NCBI GenBank assembly: GCA_026419775.2
Contig: JAOPGA020000167.1
Coordinates: 1-64,000, forward strand
DNA from: Acrasis kona
Taxonomy: Eukaryota; Heterolobosea; Eutetramitea; Acrasida; Acrasidae
DNA length: 64,000 nt
Reading direction: 5' to 3'
Below the pieces are notes generated by a model. The model was not told the origin of the DNA. It saw nothing but the letters and a program-made list of their open reading frames with translations, and ran no database searches. This document shows positions 54,692 to 64,000 of the stretch, one piece after another; within the stretch, counting starts at the first letter, position 1; each line of letters starts with the position of its first letter. The translations under genes and the position numbers were made by a program.

Positions 54692-55800
54692 GTGAACATT
54701 GTAATTCACCGATCATTTGATTCGCTGATTATGAGAATCGTTCGAGAATGTACGTTTGGAATTGTTGCTCATTTTTCGACATGTAACCAGTTACAAATCA
54801 TATATCTTGTCATCTTAACGATTTATTTCCATTTGGTCCACTATGAGTTGCTTTCAAATGTAAACAATTATAATCCAATCCACTTCATTCTCCACATTGA
54901 ATACATTCCAAATAATCGAATTAGCTCGTTGGAGAACGACACAAGTTGTAGCGAATTTGATTTTGATTTGCTGATCGCTTGTTTCAGGCTGTTGCCTATT
55001 CTTATGCTTCTTCACGGTGACTACATGTTGCCTCTGATTTTACTCGTTTGTTGTTCTCTTAATAGCATCAATGTTGCAGAATCTCAACAGCTGTTTTAAT
55101 GTCTGCAACACTTTTGAGGTTGGCATCAACCACGTTGGTGTTGCATTGTTTTGGTGTTGTTGGTATTGTGGCGGTTGATGATGGGCATTTAATGTCATTG
55201 AGGTAGCCCCTAATTGATTTGTTCGTAGCAAGTAGCGTGTGGTAAATCTCTTCCGATAATGTCTGGCGCTAGTCTATGTCATCTTCTTTTAGTGCCGTCT
55301 TCATCTTGCTCTGACATTGTTACATGAAACCTGTATTGGAAGGAACATTTTGCGTTGGATTTGTTGTTTAGTACTTTCCTCTATTATCTTCACATGCGTT
55401 TCAACATTTCGTTCCCATTGTTCCAAACGTCTCATCAGTATAATGATCCACTGTGATGTCCAATTTCTCGATCTAATGACTTTGTCATGGTTTTTTGTTT
55501 ATACCGGCAGGGTGGTTTGTGTCGTGGAGAATTGTACTATCTGCACTCGCACTCGTGATTCTCGAGACTCTTTCGACAATTCGATTATCTATTACGTCGA
55601 AACTAGGTCTTCACGGTGACTACATGTTGTTGATGGTGTTGCTGGGGTTGTTACTGTTGCCGGGTCTTCTCTTAGGTGGATTACTTTGTGGAAGCGCTGC
55701 TGCTGATACCAGGGTGGTTGGTGTTGGTGTTATGGTTTACAACCTGTTGTGGTTTGTGGTTGGCATTGTAACGAAGAATGTTGCTGGTGGTTGAGGAGAG
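54692..55800. pseudogene. Degenerate coding-like region with internal duplication
   Basis: A 22-bp word beginning TCTTCACGGTGACTACATGT occurs at about 55013 and again at about 55603. On the plus strand it gives L-H-G-D-Y-M-L inside hydrophobic frames. On the minus strand it falls in Q/N/P-rich coding-like sequence (for example K-S-I-R-G-Y-L-N-D-I-K-C near 55190-55210 and R-R-L-E-Q-W-E-R-N-V near 55410-55440), broken by stops. I favour a dead minus-strand gene with duplicated exons, but neither strand is convincing. Confidence 0.3.
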
Positions 55801-55924
55801 TGTATATACACTACATTGTTTGTAAAGAGTTCGGTCTGAGTACTAAAGTAAGAAGTAAGTGACCAGAACGATCTTTTATTATTATTTGCATTGTGTTAAA
55901 AGTGAATTCCGAGTATTTATGTGA

Positions 55925-56071
55925 TTGATCCTCAAATATGTTGTTGAAGTAACTTTGAGCAACGGGGATTTAGAGTTACTTCACAAAATCAATGACGAGA
56001 GCGACCAACCCCATGAGCTCAAAATCAAAAGAGATCGCCCAAAGAAGAAACGCATTGTAGATCATTATTAA
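55925..56071 (+). CDS. Possible short C-terminal exon or peptide
   Basis: A 48-codon open stretch begins after a stop. It reads V-E-V-T-L-S-N-G-D-L-E-L-L-H-K and then a basic end (R-P-K-K-K-R-I-V-D-H-Y) before TAA. The composition is protein-like, but there is no ATG and no upstream exon could be identified. It may be the remnant 3' end of a gene. Confidence 0.25.
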   Translation: MILKYVVEVTLSNGDLELLHKINDESDQPHELKIKRDRPKKKRIVDHY

Positions 56072-56270
56072 ACAACCTATTTGTTTTCACGTTACTTATA
56101 ACACAATATAATTGAACAATTATGTACCTATAGCCTCATGCCATACAATTAGAGTATGCAATCTAATGCCGGTAAAATTTATTTTTTTCTGTATGATAAT
56201 ATTGTAAAGGGAAATGGAGTCAACCATACATCGTAGTGTACATGACGTCACACAGTAAGTTTTAAAGCTA

Positions 56271-56495
56271 CCGGCAGGGAACCGAACCTGACCGTCTAGT
56301 ATGGTAAGAACAAAGGCTACTGGGAACAGAACCAGTATGCTTAACCAGCAGGGAACAGAACCTGACTGAAGCTAGCGGGAACAGAACCGTCTAGAACATT
56401 TTTTCATTAACCGGCAGGGAACAGAACCTGACCGAAGATAGCGGGAACAGAACCGTCTATATATTTCTTATTTATGCTGGGAACAGAACCAACAT
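56271..56495 (+). repeat. Array of seven mini-hairpins with invariant loop GAACAGAA
   Basis: The loop octamer GAACAGAA (GAACCGAA in unit 1) occurs seven times at 56279, 56324, 56353, 56379, 56419, 56445 and 56481. Each time it is flanked by complementary arms: CAGG/CCTG in units 1, 3 and 5; CTGG/CCAG in unit 2; CGG/CCG in units 4 and 6; TGG/CCA in unit 7. Outer helices also covary: CGG/CCG against CAG/CTG across a bulged A in units 1, 5 and 3, and CTAG/CTAG against ATAG/CTAT across a bulged T in units 4 and 6. A further GCAAC/GTTGC hairpin is at 56533-56551. This looks like a structured RNA or protein-binding array. Read on the minus strand the units resemble tRNA T-arms (GGTTC), but with an 8-base loop. 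Confidence 0.75.
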
Positions 56496-56500
56496 TAATT

Positions 56501-56996
56501 TATAATAGATTAACATTTAAAATGGGCTCGTCGCAACACCGTAACCGTTGCTCCTTTCTTTCTAAAAGAAAAACATACTATAAAGATTACAAGTCAACAT
56601 TTTTTATTCTCTCAAGATTATTTTTTGGTACATCCTCATTTTAACACTATCATTTTGATTCGGTAAATTATGTAATACCTAATCTATAATTTATAAGTCA
56701 TTTAGGAATTCAATACTATTCGATATTATTGAATGAGTCCAGTCATAGAATACTGCTATTTTAAAGCATTGATTGAATCCAGACCTGTACATTCATAATA
56801 AAAATGCTCATTGATTTTACTTCACAACAATGAAGTAAAAACGGCCATCTGGTCAATACATTGTTCTTTTTTACAACTATCCGCACATCACACGCATCCA
56901 ATCAACAATACTTTACAGTAAACTTACACACCCTCATGCAGATCCCTCACTACTATAAATCTCCAGCATATAAAATATTATTTGAAAAAATACATA
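56501..56996. other. AT-rich flank of the hairpin array
   Basis: No gene seen apart from the extra hairpin at 56533-56551. The last 50 bases (TATAAATC, TATAAAAT) could be a promoter for the small frame that follows. Confidence 0.4.
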
Positions 56997-57245
56997 ATGT
57001 CAACACACACCACACCATACTACATGAATAAGAAAAGAAAGCACTCTAACGAAGTCATCTTCTCTTCATATGCAGACTCGGATATAAAGAAATTACTATC
57101 TACCCATAAAAGGTACAAATGGACAATCATGAACAAAACTGGAAAGCACTGGTTCTATCAAACTATGACCATAAAACAAGACCTACATTACGTCGTCCAT
57201 CGGGAACTAGAATATTGTATAATATTTTTGTATGAAGTTCCATAA
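56997..57245 (+). CDS. Small basic protein, unrecognised
   Basis: 82 aa from ATG 56997, with TATA-like sequence 30-45 bases upstream. Lys- and His-rich at the N-terminus (M-N-K-K-R-K-H-S-N-E-V), then an ordered-looking stretch with R-Y-K-W-T-I-M-N-K-T-G-K-H-W-F-Y. No family was identified. Its 3' end overlaps the end of the transposase relic on the other strand, so it may belong to that element or be chance. Confidence 0.35.
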   Translation: MSTHTTPYYMNKKRKHSNEVIFSSYADSDIKKLLSTHKRYKWTIMNKTGKHWFYQTMTIKQDLHYVVHRELEYCIIFLYEVP

Positions 57246-59412
57246 CGCATATATACTGTTTTAGCAAACATTATATCTTGTTTACTGAGATTAGAGTTGT
57301 ATAGTATGCGATAATATAAAAGATGATCCATGTAACATTGAAAGTGTACAGAGGGTAACATAGATTCAAATATCAATGGTGATAATCTAATAAAGTCTGA
57401 CCAGTCATCTCCATCCCAATTACCACGGTCGCTAAACAAACTCATTTTCAGCCCACTTTTTAATTTAAGTGCTTGCAGTTTCTTATCAACTGTAATCTCA
57501 TTTAGCATCTTTTCCTGTACCATTAATTCAATATGGTGCTTTGAGAAATTGCCAAGAACCTCAATGTGAAAAATTGTCTCCTGGGCTGCACTCATGTATA
57601 TCAAAATCATATGGGTACGGGGATATTCTCCCAAAAACTATTGAAGTCACAACGAATAGACACAGTTTTTGCTACTGCTTTATATACCTTGTTATTAGTG
57701 ATACTGTTAAGAATCTTGATTTGGGATGCAGTCTTAGTAACAGACCTCATGTCATCAACTAAATCAGTACGATGATATTCTGTCTTTTTTCTATAACACC
57801 GACAACAACCTGTTGTGGCCATATAACCCTGNACACCACAAGCCTCATCATGCTCAGGCTGATCAGCTATAACCAAATGTAAAATAGGACGGACAAGAAC
57901 ATGCTTCTTTAATAATGAATGCCAGACAACTATACCACTATAAAGGTCCTTTAAATCACGCACTGCTCCTAAAACAAATTCATGTAATGTAAGATCTTTG
58001 TCGCCAACACTATATAGAATCTTTGATTTCAATTTCCCTCTATATTTATAGCCAGCATTAAACAAGTCATAATATCCACCATAAGCCTTTCTTGATTTAC
58101 CAGCATTTCTTGATTTGTTAAAATGATCTGAAAACCAGTTAACAAGAAGTACAATGCCCCATCAGCACAATGTTTATCAACTAGTTCTTGATAATACTTT
58201 GTTTCGACAACATGACTGACTGTATTTGATTCATCTGGGATAAATCGCAGTTGCTTGACTTCCTGTTCATTGTTAAATATTCTAGCTATTTTTGGGCCTA
58301 ATGGGAGATGGTTGACTGTTTTTTCATTTGCTACGTATGTCTTGGTGTCAATTGAAGGAAACAAAGGGTTTGATTCTATTCCAGTGTAGTGTCGAATGTC
58401 TTGAACAAGATTAGAGGATTGTAGATGAGAGATTTGAAGTTCAGTACACTTGAGCTTTTCTTCAAGTACTTGCTTCAACTTGGTGTTCAAGTCTTATTTT
58501 ATCAGACAAGACTACGTTCTTGTCACATACTTTTAAAGACTTCTGCTTCATTTCTATCTCCCTTTGCAATTGGAATGCATCATTCTGAAGTGTAGAAACC
58601 TTTTTTTTAATCTTTGATTCCAACACTCCAGCAGCTTTCAAATATGATCTCAATTCTGCAACACCATCCTGCGACAGACCTCCTTCACGACAGTAGCGAT
58701 GACTCATTCCTTCTTGCACTGATTTATATGGTTGTATTCCATCAGACTGTGGTGCCTTGATTCTGGTATATACATTGAGGGATGCGGCCTCAACTGCCTT
58801 GTTGTAGATGTCGTGATTTAAATTGTCGTACTTGTCTATCGATGGTTTTGAAAGTATTGAATAAAGTTTGCTATACTCTGATTCACATACTTTAGAAGGA
58901 GATGCAATGTTTTGTGGTTCCTCAATAGGTTCTAGATTTTGATAATTTTTTACGCACTTGGTGTAGCGGATATGTCCAAGTAGCAGCGCTGCAAGAATTG
59001 CACTTGTTGTAAGACTCTCATCGTCAAGCAAAATAATATCCTTCTGCAGTTCAATGTTGATATTATTGTATAATCCTTGGTGTCTTGTGCCATCAATGTG
59101 CTTGTTGAGATTGTGTAGAGTATGGTGATGGAACGAGTGGCATTGCGGGCATACTCTAGTTTCCAATTTGCACTTTACACAAATGTATTGTTGCTGACCT
59201 TCAATCTTGACAATCAGACCAGCGCATTTTTCAGATTTTCTTATAACATCTCTTTTGCATTCCAATACATTAAAAGGAGACAGAAATCTATGCGTAGCGT
59301 CCCTCATCAAATCTTTTGCAAAAGCAAATCTGTCTTCTTCGTTTACATCCTCCCAATCTTTTTTGTCAATTAAAGTTGCTTTCTCATCCGACCACCTCTC
59401 AATATTCAACAA
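57188..59412 (-). mobile_element. Broken Tnp2-type (CACTA-like) transposase
   Basis: Four overlapping minus frames (59412-58462, 58490-58029, 58065-57607, 57634-57188) read as one transposase with three frameshifts. The N-terminal part has Cys/His zinc-binding motifs (C-V-K-C..C-P-Q-C-H) and a coiled-coil stretch. The middle has the Tnp2 signature region: L-H-E-F-V-L-G-A-V-R-D-L-K-D-L, then L-V-I-A-D-Q-P-E-H-D-E-A-C-G, then C-C-R-C. The C-terminal part has the G-N-W-D-G-D-D-W-S-D-F block. One N lies at 57832. No terminal inverted repeats were found, so the element boundaries are unknown. Confidence 0.7.
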
Positions 59413-59515
59413 TTTAATGTTTTCTTTTTCTTGGTCTTGTATGGATTTGGTTATGGAACTTGGAGATAATCTCTAAATTTTTTGTAATAAACAGAGACAG
59501 GTTCAGAACCACAAC

Positions 59516-61291
59516 ATGTTCAACTTTGTATGTTATGTAACCATCCATACATACTAACCATTGAAGGAAGAAAAAGCACTTGAAGAAAAAAATGCAATCA
59601 AGCAAAATGAAATCTCAGACGATAGAGAGGTATTGCCTATACAAGAAATTGAAACTGTAGAGGCGGAACCGATTTACCCTGTAGATATAAATTATGATTT
59701 CATAATAGAATGGCTTCTAGATAGACATTTTATACCAGAAGACTACTTTGCTCTTCTGAAAACAAATCACAAATCAATGGTACAAGCTTATAAAGACTTG
59801 GTTGAACAATGCAACAAAAATTTAGAGGGCGATCAACAAAAGAATGATATTATTATTAAATCACTTATCGAGCGGATTGAACAGAAATCCAAGAAAAACA
59901 AGAAACAGAATGAGCCAACTCTAAATTACAAGTGGGCATCAGAAATAACTAATTTATTGAACAAAGTTGATGCTGATCAGACCGGATACTTGTTTGGTCT
60001 TGTTGGAGGCTCAAAGAGACTGAAGAGCTGGAGACAAATTACTTCCACGTACGAAAAAAACAATCTCCACCTTGTAGAACTATCCCTCAAGATGACCGAC
60101 AATGTAAAATATGCAATGTAACACGATTTCACCTCGTAGGATTACTAACTAATATATAGCCCGGCCTTGTTTCGTACTTCGGGGAAATACAGGAAGCAAA
60201 TTGATGAACTTGACCAAAAGGAACAAGATTGGCACAAGACCGTTAGGGATCTTCGGAGGAAGTTTTTAGAGGAGTGTGAAATGTTTGGGATCCAAACAAG
60301 TTCAAAGTCTGATCTATACGAAACAACCAAAAGAGAACTGCCACACTGGTACAATAAAATATACGAAGCATGTAATGATGCAGAGTTTAAAAAGTCTATA
60401 AACTATTACATTTCTTTCGTGTCGTTTATGAGCGGTAAGGATGCCGTTGCTGACTTTAACACATTACCAGTCTTGCGATTCCTTAGTGGCGGCGGAAGAA
60501 CAACAAAGCAATGGGTGGCGCATCAAAACACGTCATCTCCCGATCAAGAAGAAAGCGTAGCACACAATGAACCATTTGAGGTCAAGGAACATTTAAACAA
60601 CGACATTGTACAAATTGATTTTGGAGACGACTTTAACTATGACGGCTTCGATGAAAACATTTCGGTGCAGGGAGGATTCGAAATTGATTTCGGAGAGGAT
60701 GAAAGCGAGGGATACATAACCAAACATGAGCTAATGACACCGTCGCTCGACACGGATCAATCCATACTCAACCAAACCGACTCTAGAAATTTATTTGTAA
60801 ATGACTTGACCGAACTTTATGCCTTCGTCACACAAAGGATCAGCGAAAAGCAAGACACATCAGCCGTATCCACCACAGTAGAAACACAAATATTCCAAAA
60901 TGCCGACGAAGAGATTAGAAACGAAAACATGGACCAACTCAACAGATTCAAGGACGCAATCACTCTGGTCAACAACATTTATAACGATCCCAAATTTAAA
61001 CAATTAATCATGATCCAAACATCAAAGAGTTTCGTAGAACGAGTGTGCAAGTCATTACAACAAAGACAGGAAGTGATGGGTCGCATCAATGAAAGTTTAT
61101 CTGGAGTGGCGGCAAAGAGAGAATCGCTCAAAGAAGCGATCGTGAAACTTGAACCTAGTATCAACCACATTATCAACAAGACCAGAAGAATGCAAAAAGA
61201 GTTACAAAGTCATATTTCAAAATTAGTGAAGGGAAGGCCTGTTAATATACTTGGTGATATTAATATCGTCTTGGGTAGCTCTGATGGGTAG
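59516..61291 (+). CDS. CDK5RAP3: C53/CDK5RAP3, UFMylation and ER-phagy factor
   Basis: Exons 59516-59527 (tentative start exon), 59567-60117 and 60160-61291; introns 39 and 42 nt; 1695 nt, 564 aa. The start exon is chosen because the main frame has no early ATG and the added GT-AG intron keeps phase. Family matches include I-I-E-W-L-L-D-R, W-R-Q-I-T-S-T-Y-E-K-N-N-L-H-L-V-E-L-S, the I-P-A-L junction across intron 2, L-P-V-L-R-F and the C-terminal R-P-V-N-I-L-G. A disordered segment carries two I-D-F-G motifs (residues about 340 and 363), variants of the I-D-W-G shuffled ATG8-interacting motif. C53 works with UFL1 and DDRGK1 at the ER. Confidence in the start is lower than in the identity. Confidence 0.93.
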
Positions 61292-61414
61292 AATGTACTA
61301 ATAAAAAATAATTTGTCGGAACAAATACAGTTAATCTTGATCTCATGGCTCTCCAAACCTTCAATGATCGTATTGTAAGACCGTTTTGCAAATGAAGTTC
61401 TAAAAAAAGAATCA

Positions 61415-61915
61415 ATGTTCAAGCCCATACGGTTGAGGATATTCAATAATGTTAGCGCTAGAAACTTTAATTGGTTTAAATTTCCATCAAGCAGTACCAG
61501 TAACCCATTATTTTATAAGCATTTAGATCTATACACCGATGGATTCAATAAAATTTGTCCATACAAAGAGTTCTCTCACCCTGGAATATATAAAATAACT
61601 AATCGCAAGAATGGAATGATGTACATTGGTATGAGCTTGGACATCAGAAAAAGGATCAAACAACACATAAGAGATGCATTTTTATATAGATATGACAAAT
61701 CAAGCAGACAGCACGATGATTCATCAGTTGTTAGTCAAGCAGTAGCGGAAAATGACTTTGACTTCGACTATGAGATCTTGGAAAAAATTCCATTAATAAA
61801 GGCAAGAACACTCACAACTGCACAGCTTAAAAAATTATTAAGGGAAAAGGAGAGGGAATGGATAATGAACTACAAGTCATATGAGAGAAATGTCGGGTAT
61901 AATCAAGTAAAATAG
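61415..61915 (+). CDS. Stand-alone GIY-YIG nuclease
   Basis: 166 aa. A basic N-terminal 50 residues could be a mitochondrial targeting segment (R-L-R-I-F-N-N-V-S-A-R-N-F). It is followed by a complete GIY-YIG domain: G-I-Y-K-I-T-N (57-63), M-Y-I-G-M-S (69-74), R-K-R-I-K-Q-H (78-84) and R-E-K-E-R-E-W-I with the catalytic Glu. Homing endonucleases and viral or bacterial single-domain nucleases have this form. No intron or intein host is adjacent. The role is unknown. Confidence 0.85.
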   Translation: MFKPIRLRIFNNVSARNFNWFKFPSSSTSNPLFYKHLDLYTDGFNKICPYKEFSHPGIYKITNRKNGMMYIGMSLDIRKRIKQHIRDAFLYRYDKSSRQHDDSSVVSQAVAENDFDFDYEILEKIPLIKARTLTTAQLKKLLREKEREWIMNYKSYERNVGYNQVK

Positions 61916-61985
61916 AAGAATTGAAGAAGGTTGTATTAGTAATAAATTTGTATTAGTAATAAGACTTTGATGCATTGTTGACTAT

Positions 61986-62542
61986 CTAAAAGAATAAGTA
62001 TTCCTCCTCTTGACGTGTGTCATCTACTTGATAGATTTCGTCTTCGTCACTTTAAAACAATAAGCCGAATGTAGAGAAACATCTTACTCAAAGCAAAGAG
62101 CACTTTGATCAATGGTAGTTGAGGATGAAGTATGGCTTGATAGTTGATCCCGATTGTCTTCTACTTCGTTGACGGGATGATCACGCGCTAATTCTGAACT
62201 ATTGACCATTGTTTGTTCTTTTGTTTTAAGAATGTTGTTTTCCTTACTAGGAGATTGAAGGACTTGGATTTTTCCTCGGCCCGAACTGTAATTTGGACTG
62301 TTGTTGTCCGTAAGTGAAACCAAATCTATAGAAAGTTTGTTTCTTTGTTTATAGTAGCTGGATGATGAAAGAAGTTCTGATTCATCCGAAGCTTTTATAT
62401 CCTTCCTTCTATTGCTATTGAAGAATTCCCTTTGTATGCTTTCTTTGGTCTCTTTTTTTGCTTTTGCTTTTTTCCGAACTCCTGCTTTTTATTAATAACA
62501 AAACATGAACGAGACGCATCACTCACAAGTCCACTTTTTCAT
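61986..62542 (-). CDS. Small unrecognised protein, 3 exons
   Basis: Reconstructed from exons 62542-62527 (16 nt with ATG), 62484-62088 and 62049-61986; introns 42 and 38 nt, GT-AG. The sum is 477 nt, 158 aa. The N-terminus is very basic (K-K-W-T-S-G-V-R-K-K-A-K-A-K-K). The middle is Ser- and Asn-rich and probably disordered. The C-terminus, gained only through the second splice, is acidic and ends in D-D-E-D-E-I-Y-Q and E-E-E-Y-L-F-F. Continuous phase across both junctions supports the model, but no family is recognised and the first exon is short. Confidence 0.55.
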
Positions 62543-62589
62543 TTGATTGTAAGATCGATCTTTTTTTAGTTTCTANTCNTTTAATCTTG

Positions 62590-62747
62590 GTGTCCTTGTT
62601 TTTTCTCAAAGTTTGATCAACATTGCATTCAACTATGCACTACAAATAAGCGACGTTAATCCTGAGGATTTTGTGCATACAGAGAAGGAATTTGGTCTTG
62701 ACTTTAGGGTCCTCAACTTAATTAACAAGTTGAAGAAAACAACCTAA
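62590..62747 (+). other. Short coding-like fragment
   Basis: About 50 open codons ending in TAA at 62745-62747, with protein-like composition (N-Y-A-L-Q-I-S-D-V-N-P-E-D-F-V-H). The stretch starts next to unresolved bases (62576, 62579), so an upstream exon or start may be hidden. It could be the last exon of a plus-strand gene or chance. Confidence 0.25.
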
Positions 62748-62794
62748 TCCTAGAGAAGTATAGAACATGAAAACCAATCTAGATAAAAAATAAT

Positions 62795-64000
62795 TTATTG
62801 AATAAATCTACGCCTTTTTCGGATCTGTTGGTTATGTGACGCTTGTAAATCTGTCATTTGATCTTGCTCCTCCTGCTTCTCTTCTTCGGTAGGCTCGAGA
62901 TACTCATATTGCACTGGTTGGGACGCGTTTTTGAGTCCCATTGAATTGTACATATCATTATCATTTACCATATCCTGTGTCGTTAGGATGCGTAAACATC
63001 TGTAGCCATTTGGTTTGTAGTGTCGACTTGGGACTAGATATTTTTCGGATGGGCTTACGTGGTTTCTTGATATGATCATTGATATCATACCAAGAAATGT
63101 ATTAGCATCACGTTGTTTTGCATCTCTGAATACCTGCTTGATATGGTCATTACTAAAACAATGGATCCCATCCTCCGTATCACTATCAAGTTGTTGCATA
63201 CGATGCAAAATATTCTCCTTCTCAATGTAACCGTTAACAGTTTGGATCGCGCTCAACCATACGTTTTGTAAATCATTCTCTTTTTTTTCGCCAACCGAAA
63301 CCTGACACATGACAAGCCTGTGCTGTGGGAGTTTGTTAAAATCTTCACATGCCCTAATACGTTTGTCTGCAATAGCATTCACATATTCTGCGCCACTCAT
63401 ACGACGAAGGAAAAACAAATAATCTCCACCGGAGCAGTAAGATGGAGGTTGAACAACAATGTGCGTCATCTTGTCTTCTAAGAAGGGCTTTAGAATTTCG
63501 TCAATTCCAAGCTTTGTTTTTAAACTAACGAAACGCGTAGCCTCGAAGACGTAGTAATCTACCATATCATCCTCCTCACAAGCCGAGAACGGGGCGGCAT
63601 GTGACAACGGTTGCTTGTTGTTCAGAAACCTTGATATCAACAGATACACAAAGTACTTTTCGAAAACATAACCAACACCTGACTTATCGCTTCGCACTCC
63701 TTTGAATCTGCTTTGAAAGTCATTGATTGCAATCTGCTTTCCAGGTCCGGAGAAGTAACGTACAAGGGCTAGATGCGCCATTGGCTCAACTTTGTTGATC
63801 CTCAGCTCACCTCCACCGTGAATGGTCTCACCAAGAGAAATGAAACCAGAATTAAGAACATCTGTTAGTTCGATAGGTTCTAATGATATATGCTCATCAG
63901 AGAACATACTGCAACACAATATTTTCCATACAACTTTTCGAAAAATTTCGTCATTGTTCGCTACTTGATGTCCATGACGTTCACATGCCAACTCAATGTA
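62795..64000 (-). CDS. Partial gene at right edge, possible nuclease-like domain
   Basis: The frame is open from the window edge (64000) to the stop at 62795, at least 401 codons; the N-terminus lies outside. Features include G-Y-V-F-E-K-Y-F-V-Y-L-L, then Q-P-P-S-Y-C-S-G-G-D-Y-L-F-F-L and C-Q-V-S-V-G-E-K-K, a spacing that recalls PD-(D/E)xK restriction-like modules of Crinkler/RHS-type effectors. The tail is Gln/Glu-rich and ends with a basic R-K-R-R-R-F. The family suggestion is weak because the second acidic position is not where it should be. Confidence 0.55.
   Translation of the reverse strand, partial: YIELACERHGHQVANNDEIFRKVVWKILCCSMFSDEHISLEPIELTDVLNSGFISLGETIHGGGELRINKVEPMAHLALVRYFSGPGKQIAINDFQSRFKGVRSDKSGVGYVFEKYFVYLLISRFLNNKQPLSHAAPFSACEEDDMVDYYVFEATRFVSLKTKLGIDEILKPFLEDKMTHIVVQPPSYCSGGDYLFFLRRMSGAEYVNAIADKRIRACEDFNKLPQHRLVMCQVSVGEKKENDLQNVWLSAIQTVNGYIEKENILHRMQQLDSDTEDGIHCFSNDHIKQVFRDAKQRDANTFLGMISMIISRNHVSPSEKYLVPSRHYKPNGYRCLRILTTQDMVNDNDMYNSMGLKNASQPVQYEYLEPTEEEKQEEQDQMTDLQASHNQQIRKRRRFIQ

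Noticed and set aside
56271-56495. Hairpin array as a CRISPR array or tandem tRNA genes
   Set aside because: Units are too short and unevenly spaced for CRISPR. Loops are 8 bases rather than the 7 of a T-arm, and no acceptor, D or anticodon arms are present.

Overview
The window is eukaryotic. Genes lie on both strands, end at all three standard stop codons, and many are split by very small GT-AG introns of about 35-45 nt. Intergenic distances are short. The gene content (WASH complex SWIP subunit, C53/CDK5RAP3, PITH, Mpv17, THH1/TOM1-type 7TM protein, a hybrid histidine kinase with an N-terminal kinase domain, ankyrin proteins with D-P-R-V-D-P repeats) fits a free-living amoeboid or amoeboflagellate protist. 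A heterolobosean such as Acrasis or Naegleria is my best guess, but that is inference. Single unresolved bases (N) occur at 813, 866, 2867, 3138, 10650, 38413, 57832, 62576 and 62579, so some one-base frameshifts may be assembly errors.

Left end (1-3414): a chromosome-end-like block of (AC)n, (CCAA)n and (CCCAAA)n, then AT-rich subtelomeric DNA. It carries three copies of a repeat whose core folds as a hammerhead ribozyme (cleavage-site A at 1390, 2619 and 2869). Changes between copies are compensatory, and the last two copies are exactly 250 bp apart. This is the most striking signal in the window.

3415-14620 is gene-poor: an F-box/ankyrin protein, several broken genes (one with an in-frame TAG, one unknown, one PQQ-type beta-propeller), decayed dispersed repeats, a LINE-like fragment, a nucleotidyltransferase-fold protein and a DIRS-like reverse transcriptase relic.

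14833-54072 is a dense core. In order: PITH protein, Mpv17/PMP22, an unknown membrane protein, a long coiled-coil protein, a THH1/TOM1 7TM protein, a PfkB sugar/nucleoside kinase, a seven-exon hybrid histidine kinase (2021 aa), a two-pore K+ channel-like protein, an F-box/nucleotidyltransferase/SDR fusion, a secreted G6PD paralogue, a 7TM receptor-like protein, WASHC4/SWIP (12 exons, 1157 aa), an EEP-family pseudoenzyme, ZMAT2/Snu23, a MITE (42863-43117), a haem-oxygenase-like diiron protein, DDX49/Dbp8, an EGF-like surface protein, two unknown proteins and a second ankyrin protein. I reconstructed exon boundaries by hand; nearly every multi-exon gene sums to a whole number of codons.

54073-64000 is accessory again: degenerate coding-like DNA, a seven-unit array of short hairpins with an invariant loop and covarying stems (56271-56495), a broken Tnp2-type transposase, C53/CDK5RAP3, a GIY-YIG nuclease, a newly reconstructed three-exon small gene, and a gene running off the right edge.

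WASHC4 (endosomal actin), C53 (ER-phagy/UFMylation), ZMAT2 (tri-snRNP) and DDX49 (ribosome assembly) are housekeeping genes. The kinase, channel, 7TM and EGF proteins suggest a cell with rich environmental sensing. No operon-like functional linkage is apparent.
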